The translations under genes were made by a program, and so were the position numbers. Below, piece by piece: positions 9,062-19,643 of a DNA stretch of 64,000 nucleotides (position 1 is the stretch's first letter; every line of letters starts with the position of its first letter). This stretch comes from Chaetoceros tenuissimus. Taxonomy: Eukaryota; Bacillariophyta; Thalassiosirophyceae; Chaetocerotales; Chaetocerotaceae. Where the stretch lies: contig BLLK01000062.1 in NCBI GenBank assembly GCA_021927905.1, forward strand, positions 1,674,001-1,738,000. Reading direction: 5' to 3'. The notes beneath the pieces were generated by a model. That model worked only from the letters and a program-made list of their open reading frames with translations. It was not told where the DNA came from and searched no databases.

Positions 9062-11065
9062 ATGAGTTCTGATTCTCATTACAGTATAACAGAATTGCGA
9101 GAGAAACTTGAGAGAAGGACGTAAGTAGATGTTTGCTCATTTGAAATTGAATCGATTCGATGGCATACTAAATCATTGCCTTTCTCTTCATAGAACTGAT
9201 TTGAAGAGAGCTATCAACGACATTGCCAAATGGGAGCAACTTGTAGCTCAGTACAGGCACAATGAAGCGAAATGGAAGAGCACTGAAGCCGAGTGGATGA
9301 AGTATAAAGAAAATCAAGAGGCAATCTTGGAGAAAAAGAACGAAAAGATTTCATCTCTTCAAAAGGAAATTACCGCGCTCGAGAAACAGTTAAAGGAAGC
9401 AATAGCAAGTAGGGCTCAGTCTGAAAGCGACAGCTTTAAAGAGGAGTTTGAGATCTCTCAAGCACTTAATGATGATCTGAAAGGTCAACTACAGGAAACT
9501 ACAGAGTTGTTTGAAAAAGCAACAAGGAAGTCTACTGAGAGAGAGCGTCAGCTGAAACAACAGTACGATGAACAACTTAAACTTCTTCAAGAGACCCAAG
9601 AGAAGGGAAAAAATCTGAAATCCGAGTTGGACATTATCCAAAAAGAGTCTGCTGAGAGAGAGTTTGAGTTGAAACAACAGTATGAAGTTGAAGTGCAACT
9701 CAAATCCGAAATGGAAAAGCTTCAAATAGAAACCCAAGAGAAGGAATCCGAGTTGGACTTGATCCGAAAAGAGTCTGCTGAGAGAGAGCGTCAGCTGAAA
9801 CAAAAGTATGAAGCTAAAGAGCAACTCAAATCCGAAATGGAAAAGCTTCAACTAGAAACCCAAGAGAAGGAATCCGAGTTGGACTTGATCCGAAAAGAGT
9901 CTGCTGAGAGAGAGCGTCAGCTGAAACAACAATTTGATGAGCAACTCAAATCCGAAATGGAAAAGCTTCAACTAGAAACCCAAGAGCAAGATGTACCAAG
10001 CAAGAAAAGGGGCAGGACAGGAGATTTTCCTTTTTGTATACCATGTCAACCCGGTTTCGATACTAACTGTACTCAGGGTGCAAGTATTGATGATGATGAT
10101 GATGATGATAAATCCATGTACTCCGACGAACATTTTGATGTTACCGACATTTCAATGTCTGACGATCAAACTGGGATTGCACCTGAGGATCCCCAAACTC
10201 TAGAAACAGTGTCAGATGCTCCTTCTCCGACTGTAGAAATAATTCTATCGAATACAATAGTAAGTACATACATGTTTAAAATTTTCATTGCCTTGCCTTA
10301 TCTAACCTGTATTGGATCTTTGATTACATAGTCTGCTACAGAGAAACAGCAATACTCTGAAGCACATTTCAGGCTCACACAGTACTGTAGAGAACTAGAG
10401 AGAAAAGTCCAAGTATACGAGCGCGAAAGAAAGCAAGTTGTTGAAATGACCTATTTGGATGAGATTGCAAAGGACATCATTGAAGTTGGTCAAGATATTC
10501 AATACACACTAGCTTCTTGCAATAATGTTGCCCTGGAAGGGTTTTTGCAGGATAGCATTCCTATGGTCGACATTGGTGGGGGTGATGTTCCAAAGCTAAT
10601 TGTAGACATGAATGAAAACAACGAAGTAGGGATGGAACTACTACAAAATAAAGTATACGTGTCTAAACTGAAGGAATGCATGTCCGCTCGCAATAACCGT
10701 TTCCCTGTACTTCCGAATGGAAAGTTAAAAGGGAAGAATGTTTTTGTACAAGCAAACCACCGTGAAGGAGGATATATGGCAACAGAAGGTAGATCGAAGA
10801 CTTTACGAAAGTACTTTCGTCTATAATAGGAAACGACGTTGGATATGCTATCAATGAGGAGGCTTGTCGCCTTCTTCCGTATGATTTCACCGAAGCCATT
10901 ACCTGGGTATTGACATGTCTCAGACGCTTGGTTTGGATCAAGAGCACGGGTAGACATCAGTGTTTTGTGCAGCATTCACAAAACGAAGATCTTTTGACAA
11001 CAGTATACTCTGAAATTACGAATGAAAAAGTACGTGAATCTACCGCAAAAGAAAGCAACAAGTGA
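9062..11065 (+). CDS. Long coiled-coil protein with 42-residue tandem repeats, four exons
   Basis: Exons 9062-9120, 9194-10259, 10332-10788 and 10830-11065 give 605 residues with consistent phases. Introns are 73, 72 and 41 bp. Residues 20-310 are almost entirely charged heptads (ESAERERQLKQQ, SEMEKLQLETQEK), including four tandem copies of a 39-42-residue unit. A run of Asp follows a short Cys-containing basic stretch (residues about 315-350). The C-terminal third, from ELERKVQVYERERKQ onward, is more globular and ends LRRLVWIKSTGRHQ...ESNK. No known family. The last intron is short; without it the frame stops at 10826, so the C-terminus is less certain. Confidence 0.72.
9528..9990 (+). repeat. 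Tandem repeat inside coding sequence, 117-126 bp units
   Basis: Units start near 9528, 9645, 9771 and 9897. The last two full spacings are exactly 126 bp (42 codons); the first is 117 bp. Copies 2-4 are nearly identical over long stretches such as aaatccgaaatggaaaagct, and copy 4 lacks 9 bp in the middle. The length is always a multiple of three, so the frame is kept. Confidence 0.9.
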
Positions 11066-11264
11066 GGCAAAACTGTATACCTTTTACTGGAGGGTTTGGG
11101 AATAGGGTATTATCTAGACACCGAATGAAGAAGCTACGACGACAGCAGAAATAAATCACTAGGGATATTATCGCGATGGATTTGGGCTATATGTTTATGT
11201 AAGCATAAGTGTGAATTATCTAATACTACTTTGTCAATAATACAATTCAAAGGTTACTATCACT

Positions 11265-11683
11265 CTACTCGAATGATTCATCTTCATAAGTTTTTCCTCC
11301 GGATTGTCTCAGTTCCAAAGCATCAACTTCAGTATTATTTAGATTAATCTTTGATGTGGAGGGTCTAATTGTAGGGTCCTTTCTACCAGTGAGTCTACGT
11401 AGATCTTGCGAATGATTAAACGTTGAATGCGATTTCGATTTGATCCTTGGGATAGGTAAATACCGTACACCCTTCTTCATGGCATTTTTCAAAGCGTTCT
11501 GAACATGAAACTTGTCTTCGAAAAGATAGTTAGAAGTTTTATTGCTCTCCACGGACTCCAGCTCTTTCTTTGTCTTTGTAGTTCAGCCTTGAGTATGGCA
11601 ATTTCTGATTCAAGTTGCTGTCGTTGTAATTGCTCTTCTTGTATAAATATGAATGTGCTTTTTGCCTTCTTTTCCTTCTGCAA
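11265..11683 (-). CDS. Possible small coiled-coil gene split between two reading frames
   Basis: Two protein-like minus-strand frames overlap. The upstream one, open through about 11683-11489, carries a heptad-like EEQLQRQQLESEIAILKAEL segment. The downstream one, about 11570-11265, carries ELESVESNKTSNYLF and a basic C-terminus with YLPIPRIKSKS. They would join in sense at about 11560-11570 with a one-base frame change. I found no GT-AG intron of workable length that does this, and no convincing ATG for the first frame. It may be a pseudogene, a sequencing error, or a gene with exons I missed. No family recognised. Confidence 0.35.
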
Positions 11684-12020
11684 TTTTGTTTGGGTATTCT
11701 TATCTTACTTTTATACATGATCTTTTATAGTGAAGAGATGTGTATTCAATCTGCCCAGTTCATCGTGCCATGCGAATTTGAATAATGAAGCAACAAAGCG
11801 TTGAGAAAAATGAGAATTTTTCCTTCATACCTAGTGATAAAATAGCTTACATTTAACCGTCATTTAACCGTCAGAATATGAAGAATCTTTTGCAAAATGA
11901 GAGCCTTTTCAGCAATTTTTTGAGAGAGAAAACAAACATCACACTTCTTTTATGTAGGTAAACTGCACTCCAATTCATAATCTTCACTACTATCTCATCT
12001 TTTCTTCATGAGATGGAAAT
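11684..12020. other. Intergenic with a short tandem duplication
   Basis: These 337 bp lie between the uncertain small gene and the channel gene. Around 11850-11871 the 11-mer catttaaccgt occurs twice in direct tandem. Nothing else stands out. Confidence 0.45.
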
Positions 12021-13538
12021 ATGAAGGGGAAGTATTTTACGTGGATTTCGATAGCGGCACTAAAGTCATGGTCGATTGCATTTACAAGCAGGAGTGTGAC
12101 ACTAATTAAAAGATGCAATAGAGTGAATATCTTGTCCCAAAGATCGCTACCAAGGCATACCTTGAGCATCAAGGCTTCTGAAGATGACAATTCGTTGCAA
12201 TTCTTTGCAAGTTATCCAGATGATGAGAGTGAAGCAACTGTAAGAGCTAGAGACATCCCTTACCAGTATTATCTTTTGACTCACGACGAAAGATCTTGCA
12301 CTGTTACTGCACAACAATATGCATCACAAATGATGGAATTACAGAAAATGAAAGATGTGCCGCCACTAGATGTATCCGTACCATATAATGCGGCAGCAGA
12401 ATTTTACTATGACCAAAGTGCTAAGAAGATAAGTTTCGAAGAGTTTAAGACATCTTATATAGAAAAGTGTATACAAGAAGTCAAGGCAAAAAGGGAACAA
12501 GTTCATCTTCAAGATAGCGAGCCTGTTCCAACTTCAAATGAAAAGCGTTCAATGGAACTAGGTATAGATTTACCAAATGACAGTGATGTATCTAATGATT
12601 CTCAATCATTCAAATTGCCGTTTGGTGACGAAATCTCAGACTTGATATTGAGACCAGAAAGTGACTTGATCGATATTGGACTTGTAATGCTATCATCACT
12701 CTTTGTGGCAATTTTGACACTACCAATTGAGTCCTTCTCAGAAAACATGTATTCCTTCTTACTGGACTCCTCGGAAGTGTTGAATTACTTCTTCTGCTTT
12801 GGCTTCTTCTTGAGATGGTATGCTGTAGGACAGCTATCGCCGATGTATTTTACCAAAATCCTTGTATTGATAGATGTCTTTGCATCAGTCCTTCCAGTCC
12901 TATTAACAACAATCGTCTTGGAGCTAGGACGGCCACATATTCCTTTAGTCGAAATATCTAGTTCTGCTTTGGTAAATCTCCGTCTGCTTCGGTTATTTCG
13001 CATCCAACAGTCATTGGTGGATATGGAAAACTTCCGAAGTATTGGAACGGCTTTGGGAATTGATCCAGAAGCCGTTCGTCCGTATCAACTCAAATTAGCA
13101 AGAGTAGTCATAACAATTTTTACCTTACTGAGCGTTTCAACTGGCTTGATCTACACCGCAGAGCACGAGGTAAACGAGGCTATTCCTGACTACTTCACAG
13201 CTTTATATTTTGGATTAACTACACTTACGACCGTCGGTTTTGGAGACATCACACCAATCACATTGCAAGGCAAATTTATAGTGATGGGATCAATTCTCTT
13301 TGGTGTGGCTGTCATCCCTGCTCAAGGCGCCGAACTCTTTGAAGCTTTAATAGAATATCAGACTGAAAAGCGTCAACAGAAAATGATAAAGAATAGGCTT
13401 AGAAGCAAAGGTTTAGGTAGCGGTTTTGAATCAGACTCAATGATAGACCCTAGAATTGCATGTGCCAACTGCGGCAAAAGATCTCATCGCCAAGATGCTT
13501 TTTATTGCTGGAATTGTGGATCGAAATTATGGGAGTGA
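12021..13538 (+). CDS. Six-TM voltage-gated-type potassium channel with C-terminal zinc ribbon
   Basis: Single exon, 505 residues. Hydrophobic segments begin near residue 215 (LVMLSSLFVAILTLPI). An S4-like arginine series, LRLLRLFR, lies at about 317-326, and the pore has TTLTTVGFGDITP near residues 399-411, the K+ selectivity signature, followed by an S6 helix. The C-terminus has CxxC...CxxC (CANCGKRS and YCWNCGSK, about 481-503), a zinc-ribbon pattern rare in channels. The N-terminal 200 residues include a basic leader with a weak A-F motif (SIAFTSRS), so plastid targeting is possible but unproven. One subunit would form a quarter of a tetrameric channel. Confidence 0.85.
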   Translation: MKGKYFTWISIAALKSWSIAFTSRSVTLIKRCNRVNILSQRSLPRHTLSIKASEDDNSLQFFASYPDDESEATVRARDIPYQYYLLTHDERSCTVTAQQYASQMMELQKMKDVPPLDVSVPYNAAAEFYYDQSAKKISFEEFKTSYIEKCIQEVKAKREQVHLQDSEPVPTSNEKRSMELGIDLPNDSDVSNDSQSFKLPFGDEISDLILRPESDLIDIGLVMLSSLFVAILTLPIESFSENMYSFLLDSSEVLNYFFCFGFFLRWYAVGQLSPMYFTKILVLIDVFASVLPVLLTTIVLELGRPHIPLVEISSSALVNLRLLRLFRIQQSLVDMENFRSIGTALGIDPEAVRPYQLKLARVVITIFTLLSVSTGLIYTAEHEVNEAIPDYFTALYFGLTTLTTVGFGDITPITLQGKFIVMGSILFGVAVIPAQGAELFEALIEYQTEKRQQKMIKNRLRSKGLGSGFESDSMIDPRIACANCGKRSHRQDAFYCWNCGSKLWE

Positions 13539-13785
13539 CTAAATAAAAATACAAAAAATGAATTGAATATTTGCTACAATGGAAAAACATCGAATCGAGG
13601 TTCATACATTTATGACTTATTTAGTTTACAAAACCAAGATGTTTGTTTGATTTCATCATTTCACTTCTATCATAATGTACTTCTTTCACATCCAATGTAA
13701 AGAAGAGATATAGAAAGAGCGATGGAGTGTATGAGAATACTTTCAAAGCATTCACTTGACTACATCATGGGCTTTCGAACAGTTA
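13539..13785. other. Short intergenic between convergent genes
   Basis: These 247 bp separate the stops of the channel and the ankyrin gene. A/T-rich; nothing recognised. Confidence 0.5.
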
Positions 13786-16278
13786 CTAATCACTTTTCAC
13801 AATTGATGGCTCCATGCGAGTGACTTCATACAGTAGCGATAGACTATAAAAATTATTGGATGCAATTGATTGAAAAGGAAAGACTCCAGTCTCACCATTC
13901 TTTTCATAGAGTGCTTGTGGGTAATGGGAAATAATACACTTTAGAAGCTCAGTTTTTTCTGACAAGTCTTCTGGAGGCCCTTTCAAATCTGCACATGTAT
14001 GAATAGGAAGACATCCCCATTCATCTCGAACAGCGAGACATTTCTTATTTTTCATACAAAAGTCATTTATCTGATTTGTACATCCTGATTCAATTGCGGT
14101 CTGAAGTACAGGAACATCATCGAAAACTTCAAACAAGACGTCGTAAACCTTGTCTGTCAAAGGGTGAAAAGAGACGAGGTTCTCTAATGGAGTTATACCT
14201 TGATCATTAGCTAGCAAAAGCCCCGACTTCCCATTTAATTTTCGCTCAGACCCCGACTGTATAAGAAGTTTTATCATTTTTCTCTGTTCAATAGAAGCAC
14301 CCCGTTCGCATGCAATGTGAAGTGGAAGTTGACCATTTTCATCGACCATCGCCACGAGCTTAGGATTAGCCTTCAAAAATTTACGCGCGACACTTTCTTT
14401 TCCCGAGCTAGCAACGTGGTGCAGTAGATCAAACTTTTTGTAAACGCTCTTATCAATGAGGCCCTGTTCCTCGAAATTACTGATGTAGTTGTAGATTTTG
14501 TTTACAGCTCCTGAATTCTGTTCTGAAAGGAGTTGTAAAGGAGTTTCCCCATCGGTATTCTTTACAACCAAGCCACCCTTTCCATCTTTACCTCCAATCT
14601 TGTATTTGATTCCTAAATCTAGGGCCAGCTTGAAGACATCATATGCTGGTTTATTAGCGGAGATAATATGGAGCAAAATTCTTTGATCCTTGCTCTTCAG
14701 AGTAACAATTGGTTTTGAATGCTCTCGAAGGCAGTATTTTACAAGATCCCAATTTTTAGTTTCGTTCAATGCTTTTTCCAAGAGCGCAAACAAATTGCTT
14801 GTGTAGAACTCCTTTTCTTCTTTATTTCTAGCTTTCTTTATCATTTTGATGATGCAATCAATTACAGGAGTACAGACTTCTAGATGCTTGTCGTGTCTTT
14901 TCAGAAAGGCGATCGAATGACAGGAATACTGATTTTCGTAAATATAGAACAAGAGACCTCCACAACAAAATCTATTGGAGTTAGAATGAAGATAGTGATA
15001 AGCCAGACTTTTCTTCACCAAAGAAATGATCAGATCAACGTCCAAAACAAAGTTTGTCAAAGGCTCATCACCATTACGAATGCTTTGGAGAAAGACAGAT
15101 CTCATGACACCAATCCAACTGTGATACCATTCCAATCTTGCATGGAAGGGTATTCTCTCAAGTAGAACACGAGCCAATTTCATTTTGTTTTCTCTTACTG
15201 CTTGATCAAGTACCTTTAAACCAAAAGGTTCCTTTGAATGTTCAAAATGATCTAGAATTTCTTTCGTGAATTCCGTTGCCTCGTCCTCATTCCAGTTCTT
15301 GGTAAGTTCTATCATCGGACAGTGATGACCACGATCAAATCCATTTTCTTCGCGATATACATATACTTCTTGAAATACACTATCAGTCATTTTTTTTTCA
15401 TAGGCTTCAATTTCATCTTTCATCGAATCCTCCTCCTCTTCGGTCCAAAATTTGGACACTTCATCATCGAGTAAATTATTGAATGCATCCAAAGCGATTA
15501 GGATATACTCTTTATTCTCAGGATGAACAAATGCATGGGTCAAGAATTTTTTCGAATCGAGAAATAAATCTCTAGCAAAGAAGGGACGAAGAATCTCCTT
15601 GAATACCTCAAGCCGTGGTGGTACATTGGTTTGAGGATCTCGAAGACTCAAGAGAACGTCAATGAAAGCTGCCTTTACCCTTGTATACATTTTACCTATA
15701 CGAGAACTTTTATCATTCATTTCTTTATTCAATACGGTATAATATTCTCGGGTTGTAATATCAAGTCGTCTTTGAAGCAATTGTAAATTTCCTATAGCAC
15801 TGGTTGCTCCCCTCAAAACTTTTTCTTCTACAGTGCTGACAAAGCATTGCACGAGCGACAATGGCATCATTGGACATTGTAAAAGGAATTGAATACTATC
15901 TTTTGTCAGTATCTCACTGTAACTTGCCCAGGAGAGAAAACTCTTCATGATTTTCTCAGGCATAGGGGGGTCTAGAATGTGCAAAGCAAGGTAAAAATCT
16001 TTGGCTTTTGCGTTGTAGAATGTTCCAAACTCATCGATATCATCCCAAGTCAAATTCAATCTTGACCTTGTAGTTTGATCATAAAACTTCTCCATTAGCT
16101 GACTGAATTCCAAGCTTCGAAGAAAGTTACTTCGAGTTTGCACTCTGACTGTAGGTCTATACATGGGTGAGTTCGAATATCCATTTGAATTGTCGTTGTC
16201 ATTTTCTTCATCAGAGGAATAAAATCCGCTGCTGAGAGAAGAGGCATCATCTGCTGCATCTACTTCCATGCTCGCCAT
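13786..16278 (-). CDS. Large ankyrin-repeat protein
   Basis: Single exon, 830 residues. The C-terminal third contains degenerate ankyrin repeats: DLLHHVASSGKESVARKFL then DENGQLPLHIACERGA and DEWGCLPIHTCADLKG, separated by about 30-70 residues. The first 550 residues are helical with no recognisable domain, after an acidic Ser-rich start (MASMEVDAADDASSLSSGF). This architecture resembles the many diatom and oomycete ankyrin proteins of unknown role. It diverges from the threonine dehydratase gene over about 360 bp that carries the repeated CRE-type element. Confidence 0.8.
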   Translation of the reverse strand: MASMEVDAADDASSLSSGFYSSDEENDNDNSNGYSNSPMYRPTVRVQTRSNFLRSLEFSQLMEKFYDQTTRSRLNLTWDDIDEFGTFYNAKAKDFYLALHILDPPMPEKIMKSFLSWASYSEILTKDSIQFLLQCPMMPLSLVQCFVSTVEEKVLRGATSAIGNLQLLQRRLDITTREYYTVLNKEMNDKSSRIGKMYTRVKAAFIDVLLSLRDPQTNVPPRLEVFKEILRPFFARDLFLDSKKFLTHAFVHPENKEYILIALDAFNNLLDDEVSKFWTEEEEDSMKDEIEAYEKKMTDSVFQEVYVYREENGFDRGHHCPMIELTKNWNEDEATEFTKEILDHFEHSKEPFGLKVLDQAVRENKMKLARVLLERIPFHARLEWYHSWIGVMRSVFLQSIRNGDEPLTNFVLDVDLIISLVKKSLAYHYLHSNSNRFCCGGLLFYIYENQYSCHSIAFLKRHDKHLEVCTPVIDCIIKMIKKARNKEEKEFYTSNLFALLEKALNETKNWDLVKYCLREHSKPIVTLKSKDQRILLHIISANKPAYDVFKLALDLGIKYKIGGKDGKGGLVVKNTDGETPLQLLSEQNSGAVNKIYNYISNFEEQGLIDKSVYKKFDLLHHVASSGKESVARKFLKANPKLVAMVDENGQLPLHIACERGASIEQRKMIKLLIQSGSERKLNGKSGLLLANDQGITPLENLVSFHPLTDKVYDVLFEVFDDVPVLQTAIESGCTNQINDFCMKNKKCLAVRDEWGCLPIHTCADLKGPPEDLSEKTELLKCIISHYPQALYEKNGETGVFPFQSIASNNFYSLSLLYEVTRMEPSIVKSD

Positions 16279-16442
16279 CTAGTTGTAAAGTACTTTCGTC
16301 GTATGCTCCAAAGCGTATTCGTACTGCAGGTATAGTCTAGAGCTTCTCCTTCTATTTCAAGAATGTACAGAGTTCAGTAGAAGTTCGAAACTTCAGGGAG
16401 TGTTTCATCTGGTTTCATTTTTGAAAAGTGGGAGAAGCGGTG

Positions 16443-16506
16443 ACTCCAAAAAAGCTTTCAATTGACACCGGTGATGACGTAGTGATGACGTAGGCAATCA
16501 GAATTC
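16443..16506 (+). promoter_or_regulatory. Copy A of a repeated promoter element with two TGACGTA boxes
   Basis: This 64-bp block begins ACTCCAAAAAAGC, contains TTCAATTGACACC, then two tandem 11-mers gtgatgacgta (16471-16481 and 16482-16492), and ends CAGAATTC. An inverted copy lies at 19875-19926 with 48 of 52 aligned bases matching, apart from the extra 11-mer and one extra A. Copy A lies 130-193 bp before the threonine dehydratase ATG and 165-228 bp before the ankyrin ATG. TGACGT is a core bZIP/CRE binding site. Confidence 0.75.
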
Positions 16507-16635
16507 TTTTTTTTCTTCAATCAAGATCAACAAGAGAAGAGATTCTTCTATTATAATTACAAAGTAACTTCATCTTTGTTCTTTCCATTAGACCATCTCA
16601 AATTTATACAGAGTTCCAAGAAATCACAAATTTAT

Positions 16636-18227
16636 ATGAACGGCAATAGACTAATATCTTCTAGATTGCATCAAAAAGGAATGTTGAGTACTTTTACGAG
16701 AGCAAGAGCTCCAATTCAAAACACTCGTCGGTCTGCACGGTCTCTCTTCTTTGGTGCAAACCCGAGAATCCGACCATATTCTGCAGTGAAAGAAGATGAA
16801 TCCAAGCCAGGGATGGAAAAGAAAGATTTGTGTATGCTACGTGAATCGCTCCCTGTAACATTCGCTGATATATCGAGAGCTCATGTCGCAATCAAGACTG
16901 GTGTTGAGAGAACAAAAGCGACCAAAAGCTACTTTTTGTCTGAATTGATTGGTGCGAATATATTCCTGAAACCAGAGTTTAGGCAATTTACTGGAAGCTT
17001 TAAAGAACGTGGAGCACGAAATGCTCTTCTCCAATTACTTCGAGATCTTGGAGATGAGATCAAGCAAAAGGGGGCCATTTGTGCATCTGCTGGAAATCAT
17101 GCGGTGAGTGAGTATCTCTCTGTATATTCAATCTAAAATGTAGAGTGATCCTAACAAACTTCTTTCAGTTGGCCATGGCATATCATGGCTCTCAGCTTGG
17201 AGTACCTATCACAGTTGTTATGCCAAAAATTGCTCCTCTAGCAAAAGTAGACAAATGCATCAAATTAGGTGCCAGAGTCATTATTGAAGGCAAGCATATA
17301 GGTGAAGCAAAAGCTTATGCAGAAACTTTGATTGAAAGTGAAGGACAAACATATGTTAACGGTTATGATGACCCACCAATTGTTGCAGGAGCTGGTACCA
17401 TTGGAATCGAAATTGTTGATGATGTACCTTGCGTGGATGCTGTGGTAGTTCCAGTCGGTGGAGCTGGTTTAATTGCTGGAGTGTCATGTGCTGTAAAAGT
17501 TCTAAAGCCAGATTGTTTAGTGTATGGAGTTGAACCGACATTTTGCCCATCATTCACTGAAGCTCTTAAAGCAGGTAAACCAGTAGAAGCTGCAGTGACT
17601 CCAACTCTTGCAGATGGTCTTGCTGTACCAGTTGTTGGCTCCCACGCGTTTGAAGTAGCTCGCCATTATGTAGATGAAACTGTACTATGTAGTGAAAAGG
17701 AAATTAGTCTTGCTGTTTTAAGATTGATTGAAAATGAAAAATATGTTGTAGAGGGTGGTGGGGCCAGTGGCTTAGCTGCATTACTCCCTGGTGGAGCACT
17801 GGACAGGCCTGAACTCAAAGGAAAGAATATCGTAGTTCCGCTTTGTGGAGGAAACATAGATACAACTGTATTGGGGAGAGTTATAGATCGAGGTCTAGCT
17901 GCAGATGAAAGATTGTGCAACTTTACAGCAACGGTGGAAGATAGGCCTGGGGTAAGTTACCTACTATTTCATATTCTAGATATTCCACCAGAGTCTGAAT
18001 TTTGTGTTCTTCAGGGTATTGCGAAGCTTACTGATTTACTTCGAAGAGAGAATGCGAGTATCAAAGACATTTATCACGAAAGAGCTTGGCTGCATGCTAA
18101 TGTTGATCAAGTTCAAGTCAAATGCGTTGTAGAATTGCAGGGTAAGAATCATGCGAAAAGGCTTCGAGATGCGTTGAAAGCAGCTGGGTATCCTCTGATC
18201 TGGAAGTCCCTCGCTGAAGAGCATTGA
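16636..18227 (+). CDS. Threonine dehydratase (threonine ammonia-lyase), PLP enzyme with one ACT domain
   Basis: Exons 16636-17103, 17169-17951 and 18015-18227 give 487 residues. The enzyme deaminates threonine to 2-oxobutyrate, the first step to isoleucine. Seen: the PLP lysine motif GSFKERGARNAL, SAGNHA, VPVGGAGLIAG, and a C-terminal ACT domain (TATVEDRPG then GIAKLTDLLRRENASI). The second intron (63 bp) has no stop and keeps frame; reading through it would put 21 foreign residues inside the ACT motif, so I treat it as spliced. A single ACT domain resembles the bacterial 'medium' form, not the two-ACT IlvA. The Arg/Ser-rich start (RLISSRLHQKG...RRSARS) suggests a mitochondrial presequence. 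An ATG at 16681 is an alternative start. Confidence 0.88.
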
Positions 18228-18291
18228 ATGAATAAATTTGTCATAATAATGCACAGTTCCTATGTTCATCTAATATTCTATATTTACATTT

Positions 18292-19643
18292 TTATTTCTT
18301 TTCCTTTGTCTCCATCTTTTTTGTTTCGTCGAGAGAAAGCGTTTCACTTTCCAGTAACTCTTTCACTCTATCAAAAACTCGAAAAAATAGTTGAGGAGCG
18401 CGGAAGACGCCAACAAGGAATGCTTCTGTCCACCCAAGAGCACTATTTCTATCAACTTCCATTGGGCGTTTCTCTTGAAGGAATCTTTTCACATTAGTTA
18501 ATCTTTCGGTTTCTTCCTCTCTAATGTAGTTGATTGCATCGGAAAATTTCTGTTCCGCGGTTCCCATTGGACCTTGTATGGAACCATCCTTTGGTCGAAC
18601 AAGATCGCCATTATTTCGTTCTCTATCCTTCGCTCTTTGTTTCTCAGCTGTGATTAATTCCAAATACCATAACTCCATTTCACCTAAAGGCCCAGGAACA
18701 TCGATAGGTCTGACAACTTCCCCACCCCTGTTTCTTGATAATTCCATCCGTTTGCGTTCTGCTCTTTTTATTTCATCCAAAGCGTTCACAACTTTAGCTT
18801 CTAAATTTCCCAGTGGCCCACGCTTTTCTTCTTCCAAATCTTTTGGTCTTAGGGTGCTTGTCAATACTCTTTCCTTTTCTGATGATCGAATTCGCTCAAT
18901 CAATGTCACAGCTGCACTTTCTAGATTTGATAATGGCCCACCAACTTCAAGGTCCATCGGACGCACTAGCTCACCATTTGATGATGAAATAAGTCTCGCT
19001 CTACGACCCTCTTCTTCGATAACTAGTGACAACCATTTTACTAATGTTTTCTCTGCTCGTCCCTTCATGTATAGATTTAGTGTATATGTATGAATAAATT
19101 AGAAACATGAGATAAGCATTGAAACTACACTCACCAATGGACCAATTTTACCATCACCAGCATCCATTGGTCGAAGATATGAAGCTTCTTCGCCCATCAT
19201 TCTGGCAATACTTTCTTCCACTTGTCTATCAGCCTCTGTTTTCTTAAAGTAGTCAGATCTCCAGTAATAATCTTGCAATGATAAATTTGCTAATTTCTTC
19301 AGCAATGTTCTTATCAAATCTTGATTCTTTAATGTTTGTATAGACTGTTGATGAAGTGATGTGTGTGGTTAGAATTGTATATGGAACGTAAAAGATAACG
19401 CCAAGATTTTTATAACAAAAGCCTCACCTCATTTTTCACATCCGGAGAAACATTTGAAGAAGTCTTTTCAATATCATCACTGTCTGAAGAGAATAACCTG
19501 AATGAACTCAAGTATGTAGATGATGTAACTTCAGGCACTTTTTGTACATGCAGTTGAGACATAGGCACCTGAAAGGATTCTACAGACCCAATACTGAAAA
19601 GATAAGCCCCTAGCAAGCACCTTCGAGACCTCATTCTTTTCAT
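18292..19643 (-). CDS. Plastid-directed repeat protein (GPLG...RPxD repeats), three exons
   Basis: Exons 19643-19428, 19344-19135 and 19062-18292 give 398 residues; all junctions are phase 0. The start has a basic region, a hydrophobic core (CLLGAYLFSIGSV) and then ESFQVP, which resembles a diatom plastid bipartite presequence. The rest is five to six copies of a unit of about 40 residues: GPLG-x-E, a charged helix with an E..R pattern, then VRPxD (GPLGNLEAK...VRPID; GPLGEMELW...VRPKD; GPMGTAEQK...KRPME). The splice joining GPL to GRAEK restores the repeat rhythm, which supports the model. Function unknown. The stop is 64 bp from the convergent threonine dehydratase stop. Confidence 0.78.

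Noticed and set aside
9489-9851. 120-codon minus-strand frame opposite the coiled-coil repeats
   Set aside because: Leu/Phe-rich mirror of the Glu/Lys-rich repeats on the plus strand, so a shadow of that gene.
16576-16635. Upstream extension of threonine dehydratase
   Set aside because: The first codon would be TTG; the ATG at 16636 starts a plausible organelle presequence.
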